Source of the DNA: Pseudomonadota bacterium | GTDB lineage: Bacteria; Pseudomonadota; Gammaproteobacteria; Burkholderiales; Burkholderiaceae_B | Reading direction: 5' to 3' | Length of the DNA: 64,000 nt | NCBI GenBank assembly: GCA_023439305.1 | Contig: JAEXOO010000028.1 | Coordinates: 62,001 to 126,000, forward strand | Shown here: positions 8,750-17,712 of the stretch, one piece after another | Position numbering within the stretch: position 1 is the stretch's first letter | Layout of the letters: each line of letters begins with the position of its first letter | Notes under the pieces: model-generated | Seen by the model: only the letters and a program-made list of their open reading frames with translations | Databases searched by the model: none | What the model was told of the DNA's origin: nothing | Translations under genes and position numbers: made by a program

Positions 8750-9436
8750 CTAGCGCACCGCCAGCACCGCATCCATGCAGGCCAGATCGTCTGCATGCGG
8801 CTTGATACGGTACATACGCGCCGGCCGATGGGCTTCGATACGGCTGGCGCCGGTTTCCTCCAGCCGCCCCATTTCCTGCATGCGACGGCTGAAGCCGCGC
8901 GGCTCCAGCCGACCGCCCAGCACCTGCTCGTACACCTGACGCAACTCGGACAACGTGAACTCGTGCGGCATCAAGTGCAGGGGCAAGGTGGAGTAACGCG
9001 TCTTGGAGCGCACGCGCTCCACAGCAGTGCGCAGAATATCGTTGTGGTCAAACGGCAACTTATCGGCCATGGCCTGTTCCACGGCCACCCATTGGAATTC
9101 ATCCGATTCGGCGGGCACGACATGGGGGGCCGCCAAAGCGTAATAGGCAATGGAAGCCGACCAGCCGCGCGGATCACGCGCCTGCCCGCTGAAGGTTGCC
9201 AATTGCTCCAGATACAAATCGGTCACACCCGCTTTGTCACGCAGCACACGCCTGGCGGTATCTTGCGCCGTTCTGTCGTGCTGTGGATGTACAAAGCCGC
9301 CCGGCAAGGCCAGCACGCCATGATAAGGTTCTCCGGCGACGGCACGGCGCAGCAGGCCGACATGTAGACGCGCCTGGCGCAGGGTCAGCAACACGATATC
9401 AACTGTCAGAATCAAAGGCTGCGTCTGCGCGTTCAT
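8750..9436 (-). CDS. NrtR-like transcriptional regulator (degenerate Nudix domain plus winged helix)
   Basis: The 228-residue protein has an N-terminal Nudix fold (LALPGGFVHPQHD, residues about 40-55) and a C-terminal winged-helix region (LSELRQVYEQVLGG to ARMYRIKP). The Nudix signature should read GX5EX7REUXEEXGU; here the helix reads TARRVLRDKAGV, so the catalytic Glu residues are lost. That is the hallmark of NrtR regulators, which sense NAD metabolites such as ADP-ribose and repress NAD salvage genes. It is divergent from nicotinamidase, pncB and nadM, its expected targets; a palindrome in the spacer is a candidate operator. A still-active hydrolase is the less likely alternative. Confidence 0.82.
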   Translation of the reverse strand: MNAQTQPLILTVDIVLLTLRQARLHVGLLRRAVAGEPYHGVLALPGGFVHPQHDRTAQDTARRVLRDKAGVTDLYLEQLATFSGQARDPRGWSASIAYYALAAPHVVPAESDEFQWVAVEQAMADKLPFDHNDILRTAVERVRSKTRYSTLPLHLMPHEFTLSELRQVYEQVLGGRLEPRGFSRRMQEMGRLEETGASRIEAHRPARMYRIKPHADDLACMDAVLAVR

Positions 9437-9489
9437 TTATAAAGCAAATATGCCGTAAGTAACAATGATCTTATTCTATACCTTTAAAA

Positions 9490-9509
9490 TTAATAATTCA
9501 TACTATTAA
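9490..9509. promoter_or_regulatory. Palindrome TTAATA-N8-TATTAA, candidate NrtR operator
   Basis: A perfect 6-bp inverted repeat with an 8-base spacer lies in the AT-rich divergent region between the NrtR-like gene and the nicotinamidase gene. Its size and place suit a dimeric autorepressor that also controls the salvage operon. No experimental consensus was compared, so the assignment is inference. Confidence 0.4.
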
Positions 9510-9583
9510 GTTCTAAAAATCACTTAAGGCATTTTTGCCAATAGCTGTTATAGTGAAAGCACATCACTGAGGAAGGCGCAACC

Positions 9584-10444
9584 GTGAACATCCATCTTCT
9601 TGCCATTGATCCACAGAACGATTTCTGCGACCTGCCCGACGCCTGGTGCCCTGTCCTGAATGGGCAACGCCTGGCGCCCGCTTTGCCTGTGCCCGGCGCA
9701 CACGAAGATATGGTGCGGCTGGCCGGCCTGATCCAGTCCTTGGGCTCACACCTGACGGACATCACCGTGACGCTGGATTCACATCCCAATCTGGCCATAG
9801 AGCGTCCTTCCCTGTGGCGCGATGCGGACAATCAACCTGTACCGGCCTTCACGGTCGTCACCCATGCCGATGTGCTGAGCGGTCGCTACCGCCCCCGATT
9901 CGAAGCCGATCTGGTCGCCAGCCAGATCGCCCGCCTGGAATCCCAGGGCGGCCAATTGATGGTCTGGCCCGAGCACTGCGTGACCGGCACCTGGGGACAC
10001 ACCCTCCACCCCCAGATGACACAAGCCCTGAGCGAATGGGAATGCCGCCATGGCCGCACGGCGCTGAAGGTGCGCAAGGGCGACTACCCCTGGAGCGAAC
10101 ACTATGGCGTTTTCGTGGCCGATACGCCGCTGGACGATGTGCCTTCGACTCAGTTCAATCTGCATCTGGCGCGCCGCGTGACTCGCCAAGTGGATGTCCT
10201 GCTGGTCGGCGGCGAGGCCTCCAGCCATTGCGTGCGCGCCAGCATCGAACAGTTGCTGACCGCCATGGAAAGCGGCCGCATCCCGCACATGGCCGACGCC
10301 GCACGCGTCATTCTGCTGAGCGACTGCATGAGTCCTGTGCCGGGATTCGAACAGACCGAACGCGACTTCATCGAACAGGCTCTGGCCCGAGGCGTGCATC
10401 GCATGACCGCGACCCAAGCTCTGTCGACACTCAGTATCTCGTAA
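9584..10444 (+). CDS. pncA: Nicotinamidase-related isochorismatase-family hydrolase
   Basis: This 286-residue protein belongs to the isochorismatase-like hydrolases and most likely deamidates nicotinamide to nicotinate. The catalytic Asp lies in AIDPQNDF at the start, metal-binding residues in TLDSHPN, and the nucleophile Cys in GGEASSHCVRASIEQLL. It is longer than E. coli PncA (about 213 residues) owing to insertions between the Asp and Cys motifs. The start is GTG 9584 behind GAGGAAGG. It heads a plus-strand unit with pncB (17 bases apart) and nadM, which together convert nicotinamide to NAD precursors. Context supports nicotinamide as substrate, though the divergence leaves a small doubt. 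Confidence 0.82.
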   Translation: MNIHLLAIDPQNDFCDLPDAWCPVLNGQRLAPALPVPGAHEDMVRLAGLIQSLGSHLTDITVTLDSHPNLAIERPSLWRDADNQPVPAFTVVTHADVLSGRYRPRFEADLVASQIARLESQGGQLMVWPEHCVTGTWGHTLHPQMTQALSEWECRHGRTALKVRKGDYPWSEHYGVFVADTPLDDVPSTQFNLHLARRVTRQVDVLLVGGEASSHCVRASIEQLLTAMESGRIPHMADAARVILLSDCMSPVPGFEQTERDFIEQALARGVHRMTATQALSTLSIS

Positions 10445-10461
10445 TACCAAGGAGGCCCGAT

Positions 10462-11691
10462 ATGGCGCCTGCCACTGCCCCAGACCTGTCCCGTCCCGTG
10501 ATCCGCTCCTTGCTGGAGACGGATCTGTACAAGTTCTCCATGCTGCAGGCCATCCTGCACGCCTATCCCATGAACACGGCGGAATACCGTTTCGTGTGCC
10601 GCAATACGCCCGCCTTCCCGCTGGCCGAGCTGGCGGACGCCGTCAATGCGCAGCTGGACCACCTGTGCTCGCTGCGGTTCACCCCCGACGAACTCGACTA
10701 CCTGGCCGAGCGCCGTTACATCAAGCCCGATTTCATCCAGTTCCTGCGGATATTCCAATTGCACCGCCCCTTCGTCCAGGCCCGTGCCGACGGCCAGGCG
10801 CTGGAGATCATCGCCAAAGGACCGCAGATCCATGTCATGCTGTTCGAGATCTACGTGCTGGCTATCGTGAACGAACTGTATTTCCGGCGCTTGACGCAAG
10901 ATAAAGAAGAACAGACTCTGGAAACAGGCCGGGCGCGCCTGCAGGAAAAGATTGCCCTGCTGCGCGGCGAGCTGGGCCAGTCCGCAGGGCAACGCCGCCA
11001 CCCCTTCGAGTTCTTCGATTTCGGCCTGCGCCGGCGCTACAGCGGCGACTGGCACGAAGAAGTGGTGCGCACGCTGAAAGACGCCCTGCCCGCCTGCTTT
11101 CGCGGCACGTCCAACGTTTACCTGGCCCGCAAATTCGGTCTGGTCCCCATCGGCACCATGGCGCACGAATACCTGCAGACTTTTCAGACCGTCGGCATCC
11201 AACTGCGCCACTTCCAGAAGGCGGCCCTGGAAGCCTGGGTCCAGGAATATCGCGGCGACCTGGGAACGGCGCTGACAGACGTCATCGGCATGGACGCTTT
11301 CCTGGCCGACTTCGACCTGTACTTTGCCAAGCTGTTCGACGGACTACGCCACGACTCCGGCGACCCCATCTGGTGGGGCGAAAAGGCCCTGTCGCACTAC
11401 GCCCGGCTGCGTATCGACCCGCACACCAAGCGCCTGACATTTTCAGACGGCCTGGACGTACCGGGCGCGCTGGCGCTGTACCGACACTTCGGCGACCGCG
11501 TGCCCCTGGGTTTCGGCATAGGCACGAACCTGAGCAATGATCTGGGCCATACCCCCTTGAACATTGTCATGAAGCTGGTTCAATGCAATGAGCAGCCCGT
11601 CGCCAAACTGTCGGACTCGCCCGGCAAGACGTTGTGCGACGATACAACCTTTCTGAACTACCTGAGCCAGGTTTTCAAGCACCCGCTCTGA
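10462..11691 (+). CDS. pncB: Nicotinate phosphoribosyltransferase PncB
   Basis: The 409-residue product joins nicotinate to PRPP to give nicotinate mononucleotide. Recognised PncB features are LLETDLYKFSMLQA near the start, ANVYLARKFGLVPIGTMAHEY-type sequence around residue 220 (here SNVYLARKFGLVPIGTM with the active-site His) and DGLRHDSGDP near residue 295. The start is ATG 10462, fixed by GGAGG at 10451-10455 and by the MAPATAPDL beginning; the same frame is open upstream but that part is antisense to nothing and overlaps pncA. It is flanked by pncA and nadM in one operon. Confidence 0.95.
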   Translation: MAPATAPDLSRPVIRSLLETDLYKFSMLQAILHAYPMNTAEYRFVCRNTPAFPLAELADAVNAQLDHLCSLRFTPDELDYLAERRYIKPDFIQFLRIFQLHRPFVQARADGQALEIIAKGPQIHVMLFEIYVLAIVNELYFRRLTQDKEEQTLETGRARLQEKIALLRGELGQSAGQRRHPFEFFDFGLRRRYSGDWHEEVVRTLKDALPACFRGTSNVYLARKFGLVPIGTMAHEYLQTFQTVGIQLRHFQKAALEAWVQEYRGDLGTALTDVIGMDAFLADFDLYFAKLFDGLRHDSGDPIWWGEKALSHYARLRIDPHTKRLTFSDGLDVPGALALYRHFGDRVPLGFGIGTNLSNDLGHTPLNIVMKLVQCNEQPVAKLSDSPGKTLCDDTTFLNYLSQVFKHPL

Positions 11692-11715
11692 CCGTCAACG
11701 TCCCAAGGATTCTGC

Positions 11716-12756
11716 ATGTCCAACCCCCATTCACTTGCGGTCGTCATCGGCCGCTGGCAACTGCCCCACCTGGCCCACCTGGCGCTGATCCAGAAAGCCT
11801 TCGAACAAGCGGGCACCGTCGTCGTCGTCATCGGCTCGGCCAACCGCTCCCGCAATCCCAAAAACCCGTTCACTGCGGCTGAACGCCAAGCCATGCTGGA
11901 CAGCATGCTGAATGACGAGCAGCGAGCCCGCGTGCGCTTTTTGCCGGTGCGCGACTATTACGACGACAAACGCTGGATACAGGCGGTTCAACACGGCGTG
12001 CACACCCTGACCAGCGGCCAGGCGCGCCCCGACATCTGCCTGGTGGGATTCAACAAGAACGAATCCAGCTACTACCTGGACCTGTTTCCCAACTGGCGCT
12101 TCGTGGACTCGGGCAGCGCCATGACGGTGGACGCCACGTCCTTGCGCGATGTGTTCTTCAGCGAAGGCGATTTTGAGCGGGTGCTCGCTCCTTACGTGCA
12201 TCCCGGTGTAATCGCGTATCTGCGGGCCTGGAAGGCCTTACCCGAATATCGCGAGCGACTGGTGGAAAAACAAGCGGTGGACAGGTACAAGGCCACCTAC
12301 ACCGGCGCCTGCTACCTGACAGCAGACAGCGTGCTGGAGATCAACGGCCACGTGCTCCTGATCCGGCGCGGCGGCACCATCGGCCATGGCCAATGGGCCC
12401 TTCCGGGCGGCTTTGTCGATCCGCACGAAACCTTTTACCGGGCCGCCCTGCGAGAGCTGGCTGAAGAAACCGGCTACAAGCCGCTGCCTGCGACCATGGA
12501 TGCCGCCCTGCAGGGTCGAGCCGTGTTCGATGACCCGACCCGCAGCCCGCGCGGTCGCCTGGTCACCAAGGCCTTCTATTTTCGCCAGGCGCTCAATCGC
12601 CTGCCTGAAGTACGCGGCGAAGACGACGCCAAAGAAGCCGTCTGGTGGCCGGTGGAGCGCCTGGCCGACATCGAGCAAGAGCTGTTCGAAGACCACGCCG
12701 TGATCCTGGATCGCTTTATTCCGTTCATGGACGCAACGCCGCTATCAGCCCCTTGA
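11716..12756 (+). CDS. nadM: Bifunctional NMN adenylyltransferase / Nudix hydrolase (NadM-Nudix)
   Basis: A 346-residue fusion. Residues 1-180 are a NadM-type nucleotidylyltransferase: VVIGRWQLPHLAHLAL holds the HxxH nucleotide-binding motif, followed by GSANRSRNPKNPFTAAER and the C-terminal DATSLRDVFF (ISTSxxR equivalent). Residues 200-346 are an intact Nudix domain, GGFVDPHETFYRAALRE then LAEETGY, with all catalytic Glu residues. The enzyme makes NAD from NMN; the Nudix half hydrolyses ADP-ribose. In contrast to the regulator upstream, this Nudix box is complete. AAGGA precedes ATG 11716, 24 bases after pncB. Confidence 0.95.
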   Translation: MSNPHSLAVVIGRWQLPHLAHLALIQKAFEQAGTVVVVIGSANRSRNPKNPFTAAERQAMLDSMLNDEQRARVRFLPVRDYYDDKRWIQAVQHGVHTLTSGQARPDICLVGFNKNESSYYLDLFPNWRFVDSGSAMTVDATSLRDVFFSEGDFERVLAPYVHPGVIAYLRAWKALPEYRERLVEKQAVDRYKATYTGACYLTADSVLEINGHVLLIRRGGTIGHGQWALPGGFVDPHETFYRAALRELAEETGYKPLPATMDAALQGRAVFDDPTRSPRGRLVTKAFYFRQALNRLPEVRGEDDAKEAVWWPVERLADIEQELFEDHAVILDRFIPFMDATPLSAP

Positions 12757-12790
12757 ATATCCTTATAAAACATAGGTTAATGCTCAAAGC

Positions 12791-12805
12791 ATCAATGCAA
12801 TTGAT
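12791..12805. promoter_or_regulatory. Palindrome ATCAAT-gca-ATTGAT upstream of fdnG
   Basis: A perfect 6-bp inverted repeat with a 3-base spacer in the 227-base gap between nadM and fdnG. It resembles a swapped FNR half-site arrangement but is not the FNR consensus (TTGAT-N4-ATCAA). A TATACT hexamer at 12892-12897 further on could be the -10 box of the fdnG promoter; no good -35 was seen. Role unproven. Confidence 0.3.
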
Positions 12806-12983
12806 TCCCAATTGCAAAAAAACCCATTAAATCAACGCTGTTCCAGCTACTGGAAAACCCCTGTCGTTTCATTTTCAGGCAGGCTCAGGCTTATACTGTC
12901 TAACTATGAAACGGGTCGCAACGCTCATAAGGCCGCGCCCGTCCGATTTTCAAACAATAGAAATCAATCCATTGGAGAGCCGC

Positions 12984-15900
12984 ATGGTCAACATGAGTCG
13001 GCGTCAGTTCTTCAAAGTGACGGGGGCCTCGCTGGCCAGTTCCAGCATGGTTCTGCTGGGCGCTGCGCCCACCCCCGCCATGGCGGAAGTCAGGCAGTAC
13101 AAGCTGACCCGCATGACAGAGACGCGCAATACCTGTCCATACTGTTCCGTTGCCTGTGGGGTGCTGCTGTACTCCCGCGGTGACGGCGCCAAGAACGCCG
13201 TGCCCAGTGTCGTGCACATTGAAGGCGACGCGGACCACCCGGTCAACCGCGGCACGCTCTGCCCCAAGGGCGCCGGCCTGGTCGACTTCATCAAAAGCCC
13301 CAGCCGCCTGAAATTCCCCGAATACCGCGCCCCGGGCTCGGACAAGTGGGAACGCATCTCCTGGGAAGACGCCTTTACGCGCATATCCCGCCTGATGAAA
13401 GAAGACCGCGACGCGAACTTCGAGACCACGGCTGAAGACGGCACCACCGTGAACCGCTGGCTCACGACCGGCATGCTGGCCGCCTCGGCCAGCAGCAACG
13501 AAGTGGGCTACATCACGCACAAGGTTATCCGCAGTTTCGGCGTACTGGCATTCGACAACCAAGCTCGTGTCTGACACGGCCCGACGGTGGCAGGTCTTGC
13601 CCCGACGTTTGGCCGTGGAGCGATGACGAACCATTGGGTCGACATCAAGAACGCGGATATTGTATTGATCATGGGCGGCAACGCGGCCGAGGCTCACCCT
13701 TGCGGGTTCAAATGGGTCACGGAAGCCAAGGCGCACAACAAGGCGAAACTGATCGTCGTGGATCCCCGCTTTACGCGGTCGGCATCCGTGGCGGACTTCT
13801 ACGCGCCCATACGCACCGGAACGGACATCACCTTCCTGGGCGGAGTCATCAAGTACCTGCTCGACAACGACAAGATCCAGCACGAATACGTGCGCAACTA
13901 CACGGATATGTCGTTCATCGTGCGCGAGGACTTCGACTTCGAGCAGGGGCTGTACTCCGGCTACAACGAAGAAAAACGCAGCTACGATAAATCCTCCTGG
14001 GACTACGAGCTGGGCGAGGACGGCTTCGTCAAGACCGACACCACGCTGCAGCACCCGCGCACGGTGTACCAGTTGCTGCGCAAGCACTACGAGCGTTATA
14101 CGCCCGAGATGGTGCAGCGCGTCTGTGGCACGCCCAAGGACAAGTTCCTGAAGGTCTGTGAAATGCTGGCCTCCACGGCCTCGCCCGATCGCGCCGGCAC
14201 CATCCTGTATGCACTGGGGTGGACGCAGCACAGCATCGGCTCGCAGATCATTCGCACCGGCGCCATGGTCCAGCTGCTGCTGGGCAATATCGGTATTGCC
14301 GGCGGCGGGATGAACGCGCTGCGCGGCCACTCCAACATCCAGGGCCTGACCGACCTGGGGCTGATGTCCAATCTGCTTCCCGGCTACCTGACGCTGCCCA
14401 ATCAGTCGGAAAAAGAGTTCGACGGCTACATCGCCGCGCGCACTCAACAGCCGCTGCGACCCAACCAGCTCAGCTACTGGCGCAACTACAAAAAGTTCCA
14501 CGTCAGCCTGATGAAGGCCTGGTGGGGCGATGCGGCGCAGGCCGAGAACAACTGGGGCTTCGACTACCTGCCCAAGCTGGACAAGCTGTACGACATGCTG
14601 CAGGTCTTCGAGTTGATGGACCAGGGCAAGATGAACGGCTATATCTGCCAAGGCTTCAACCCGCTGGCCGCCGCGCCCTACAAGAAAAAGCTGCTGCGGG
14701 CGTTCTCCAAGCTCAAGTACATGGTCATCATGGATCCGCTGCTCACGGAAACGTCGGAATTCTGGCGTAACTACGGCGAGCACAACGATGTAGACAGCGC
14801 CTCCATCCAGACGGAGGTCTTCCGCCTGCCCACCACCTGTTTCGCCGAGGAAGAAGGCGCGCTGGTGAACTCGGGCCGCTGGCTGCAATGGCACTGGAAG
14901 GCGGCCGAGCCGCCGGGCGAAGCCAAGAGCGACATCGAGATCATGGGCACGCTGTTCACGCGTCTGCGCGCTATGTACCAGAAGGATGGCGGCGCCTACC
15001 CGGACCCTATCCTGAACCTGCACTGGCCCTACTCCAACCCGGACGACCCGCGGGCCGCCGAGCTGGCCAAGGAGTACTCGGGACGCGCGCTGGTGGATCT
15101 GGTCGACCCCAACGACCCGACCAAGATCACCCGCAAGGCCGGCGAACAGCTGGATGGCTTTGGCGAGCTGCGCGACGACGGCAGCACGATCAGCGGCTGC
15201 TGGATCTACGCAGGCGCCTGGACGCAGCAAGGCAACCAGATGGCGCGGCGCGACAACAGCGACCCGACCGGCATAGGCCAGACCCTGAACTGGGCCTGGG
15301 CATGGCCGGCGAACCGCCGCGTGCTGTACAACCGCGCATCCTGCGACCTGGAGGGCAAGCCCTTCGATCCGCGCCGCAGCCTAGTGAACTGGAACGGCAA
15401 ACGCTGGGTCGGCGCCGACGTGCCCGACTTCAAGGTCGACGAGAACCCGGCCGGCGGCATGTCGCCCTTCATCATGAACCCCGAGGGCGTGGCGCGCTTC
15501 TTCGCCCGCAAGGGCATGGCCGAAGGCCCGTTCCCCGAGCACTACGAGCCCTTCGAAAGCCCGCTGGGCTACAACCCGCTCAGTCCCGACGAACCGCGCG
15601 CGGTCAGCAATCCGGCCGCTCGCGTCTTCAAGGACGATCTGGCCTCCATGGGCAAGGTCAGCGAGTTCCCCTACGTGGGCACGACCTACCGCCTGACCGA
15701 GCACTTCCATTACTGGACCAAGCACGTACGGCTGAACGCCATCATTCAGCCAGAACAGTTCGTGGAAATCGGCGAGGAGCTGGCCAAGGAAGTGGGCATT
15801 ACGCACGGCGATCGCGTCAAGGTGTCCTCGAACCGCGGCTACATCAAGGCTGTGGCCGTGGTCACCAAGCGCATCAAGGCGCTGGATGTGGACGGCAAGA

Positions 15901-16052
15901 CCGTGCACCAAGTGGGCATCCCGATCCACTGGGGCTTCGTGGGGCTGGCCAAGCCGGGCTTCCTGGCCAACACGCTGACCCCGCCGGTGGGCGATGGCAA
16001 CTCGCAAACCCCAGAGACCAAGTCGTTCCTGGTCAAGCTTGAGAAGGCATAG
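12984..16052 (+). CDS. fdnG: Formate dehydrogenase-N/O alpha subunit, selenocysteine-containing (FdnG/FdoG)
   Basis: This 1022-residue selenoprotein oxidises formate to CO2 at a molybdopterin site on the periplasmic side. The start ATG 12984 follows GGAGAG; the N-terminus SRRQFF is a Tat signal. A 4Fe-4S motif follows (CPYCSVACG ... LCPKGAG). The codon at 13572-13574 is UGA inside NQARV-U-HGPTVAGLAPTF, exactly where E. coli FdnG has selenocysteine (U196; here U197), and the reading frame continues in register to 16052. A SECIS hairpin follows. Alignment from memory with E. coli FdnG/FdoG is close to full length. It forms a complex with FdnH and FdnI and is encoded with its own Sec machinery. 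A standard gene caller would split it into two genes. Confidence 0.96.
13586..13603 (+). promoter_or_regulatory. Bacterial SECIS stem-loop for Sec197 of FdnG
   Basis: Eleven bases after the UGA, GG (13586-7), a bulged U (13588), GGCA (13589-92), loop GGUCU (13593-7), UGCC (13598-601) and CC (13602-3) form the canonical SelB-binding hairpin. The bulged U and the GGUCU loop match the E. coli fdhF/fdnG element, and the spacing to the UGA is the same. Confidence 0.92.
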
Positions 16053-16061
16053 GAGTAAGCC

Positions 16062-16979
16062 ATGGCATTGCAATCATTGGATATCAAGCGGCGCTCCGCC
16101 ACCACCACCCCCTCGCCCAGCGTGCGTGAGCCCGTGGGCGGCGAGGTGGCCAAGCTCATCGACACCAGCAAGTGCATTGGCTGCAAGGCCTGCCAGGTCG
16201 CCTGCATGGAATGGAACGACACGCGGGACGAAATCGGCACAAACGTGGGGGTGTACGACAACCCCGCCGACCTGACCGACAAGTCCTGGACCATCATGCG
16301 CTTTGCGGAGTACGAAAACCCCGCCGGCGATCTGGAGTGGCTGATCCGCAAGGACGGCTGCATGCACTGCGAAGACCCGGGCTGCCTGAAGGCCTGTCCC
16401 TCGCCGGGTGCCATCGTGCAGTACACCAACGGCATCGTGGATTTCCACGAGGAAAACTGCATCGGCTGCGGCTACTGCGTCACCGGCTGCCCGTTCGACG
16501 TCCCCCGTATTTCGGAAAAGGACAAGAAAGCCTACAAGTGCACTCTGTGTTCGGACCGAGTGGCCGTCGGACAGGAACCGGCCTGCGCCAAGACCTGCCC
16601 GACCGGCGCGATCGTCTTCGGCACCAAGGAAGACATGCAGCAGCATGCCTCCGAGCGTATCGAAGACCTGAAGTCGCGCGGCTTTGAAAACGCCGGCCTG
16701 TATGACCCGGCCGGCGTGGGAGGCACGCACGTCATGTACGTGCTGCACCACGCCGACAAACCCGAGCTGTACAGCGACCTGCCCAAGGACCCGCAGATCA
16801 GCCCCATGGTCGAGCTCTGGAAGGGCGTAGCCAAGCCGCTGGGCGTGGCTGCCATGGCATTGACGGCCCTGATCGGCTTCTTCCATTACATCCGTACCGG
16901 CCCCAACGAAACGGACGAAGAAGACGAGCGCAAGGCTGACGAGGAAGCACGACGGACCCAGGAGGCCCATCATGACTGA
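16062..16979 (+). CDS. fdnH: Formate dehydrogenase-N/O beta (iron-sulfur) subunit
   Basis: The 305-residue subunit carries electrons from FdnG to the cytochrome b subunit. Four ferredoxin-type Cys clusters are visible: CIGCKACQVAC, CMHCEDPGCLKACP, CIGCGYCVTGCP and CTLCSDR ... CAKTCP. A single transmembrane helix near the C-terminus (GVAAMALTALIGFFHYI) anchors it. It is nearly co-linear with E. coli FdnH (294 residues). AGGAG precedes ATG 16062, 9 bases after fdnG; its end overlaps fdnI by 8 bases. Confidence 0.96.
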   Translation: MALQSLDIKRRSATTTPSPSVREPVGGEVAKLIDTSKCIGCKACQVACMEWNDTRDEIGTNVGVYDNPADLTDKSWTIMRFAEYENPAGDLEWLIRKDGCMHCEDPGCLKACPSPGAIVQYTNGIVDFHEENCIGCGYCVTGCPFDVPRISEKDKKAYKCTLCSDRVAVGQEPACAKTCPTGAIVFGTKEDMQQHASERIEDLKSRGFENAGLYDPAGVGGTHVMYVLHHADKPELYSDLPKDPQISPMVELWKGVAKPLGVAAMALTALIGFFHYIRTGPNETDEEDERKADEEARRTQEAHHD

Positions 16980-17625
16980 GCATAAACGCGACAGAATGAT
17001 AGTGCGCTACACCACCAGCCAGCGCATCAACCACTGGATCATCGCCATCAGCTTCGTGCTGCTGGCGCTGTCCGGACTGGCCCTGTTCCACCCCTCGATG
17101 TTCTGGCTGACCAATCTGTTCGGCGGCGGCCCCTGGACACGCATATTGCACCCGTTCATCGGCGTGGTGCTGTTCGTGTGCTTTTTTCTGTTCGCCGCGC
17201 GCATGGTGCGCCACAACACGTTTGATCGCAGCGACGCAGCCTGGCTGCGTCATTTCGACGACGTGCTCAACGCCCATGACGAACGCATTCCGGAAGTGGG
17301 GCGCTACAACGCCGGCCAGAAGATTCTGTTCTTCGCGCTGGTGCTGCTGGTGCTGGGCCTGCTGCTCACCGGCGTGGTGATGTGGCGCGAGTATTTCTCG
17401 TTCTACTTCCCCATCTGGGCCATACGCCTGGCATCCGTGCTGCACGCCGTCTTTGCGCTGCTGATGATTTGCGCGATCATCGTGCATATCTATGCGGGCA
17501 TCTGGGTCAAGGGCTCGGTCAAGGCCATGACACGCGGCACCGTCACCCGCGGCTGGGCCTGGAAGCATCACCGCGCCTGGTTCCGTGAAGAAATCGGCAA
17601 ACGCCCGACCCGCACGACCAAGTAA
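16972..17625 (+). CDS. fdnI: Formate dehydrogenase cytochrome b556 (gamma) subunit
   Basis: The 217-residue protein, the same length as E. coli FdnI, has four transmembrane helices and the haem-ligating His residues in RINHWIIAISF, RILHPFIGVVLF and VLHAVFALLMI/IVHIYAGIWVKG. It passes electrons to quinone in the inner membrane, which lets formate oxidation feed nitrate or nitrous oxide reduction. It overlaps fdnH and is followed by two hairpins before fdhE. Confidence 0.95.
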   Translation: MTEHKRDRMIVRYTTSQRINHWIIAISFVLLALSGLALFHPSMFWLTNLFGGGPWTRILHPFIGVVLFVCFFLFAARMVRHNTFDRSDAAWLRHFDDVLNAHDERIPEVGRYNAGQKILFFALVLLVLGLLLTGVVMWREYFSFYFPIWAIRLASVLHAVFALLMICAIIVHIYAGIWVKGSVKAMTRGTVTRGWAWKHHRAWFREEIGKRPTRTTK

Positions 17626-17635
17626 AGCCTCAATC

Positions 17636-17656
17636 CGGCCCGGCCAGTCCGGGCCG
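17636..17656 (+). other. Hairpin 1 between fdnI and fdhE
   Basis: CGGCCCGG and CCGGGCCG form a perfect 8-bp stem with a 5-base loop ten bases after the fdnI stop. No T-run follows; together with the next hairpin it probably limits read-through or protects the fdnGHI message. Confidence 0.5.
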
Positions 17657-17662
17657 ACCACT

Positions 17663-17700
17663 GGCAGCCATGCCCGCATGCGCGCATGGCTGCCTTGTTT
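17663..17700 (+). terminator. Hairpin 2 (terminator-like) between fdnI and fdhE
   Basis: GGCAGCCATGC (17663-17673) and GCATGGCTGCC (17684-17694) form a perfect 11-bp stem with a 10-base loop, followed by TTGTTT. This is a plausible partial terminator that would lower fdhE-selAB relative to fdnGHI. The 3' arm contains the ATG at 17686, which argues against that codon being the fdhE start. Confidence 0.6.
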
Positions 17701-17712
17701 CAGGAGTCTGCC

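Noticed and set aside
9646..10461. N-terminal extension of pncB back to 9646
   Set aside because: The extension runs in another frame through the nicotinamidase gene and has no family similarity; GGAGG and ATG at 10462 fit better.
12906..13574. fdnG read as a short 222-residue gene followed by a separate 821-residue gene
   Set aside because: The UGA lies at the known Sec position, the frame is unchanged after it, and a SECIS hairpin follows; this is one selenoprotein gene, not a frameshift or two genes.
12900..15230. A 776-codon open frame on the minus strand across fdnG
   Set aside because: Its translation is low-complexity and rich in Val, Ala, Arg and Gln, without a domain; it mirrors the strongly biased codon use of fdnG on the other strand.
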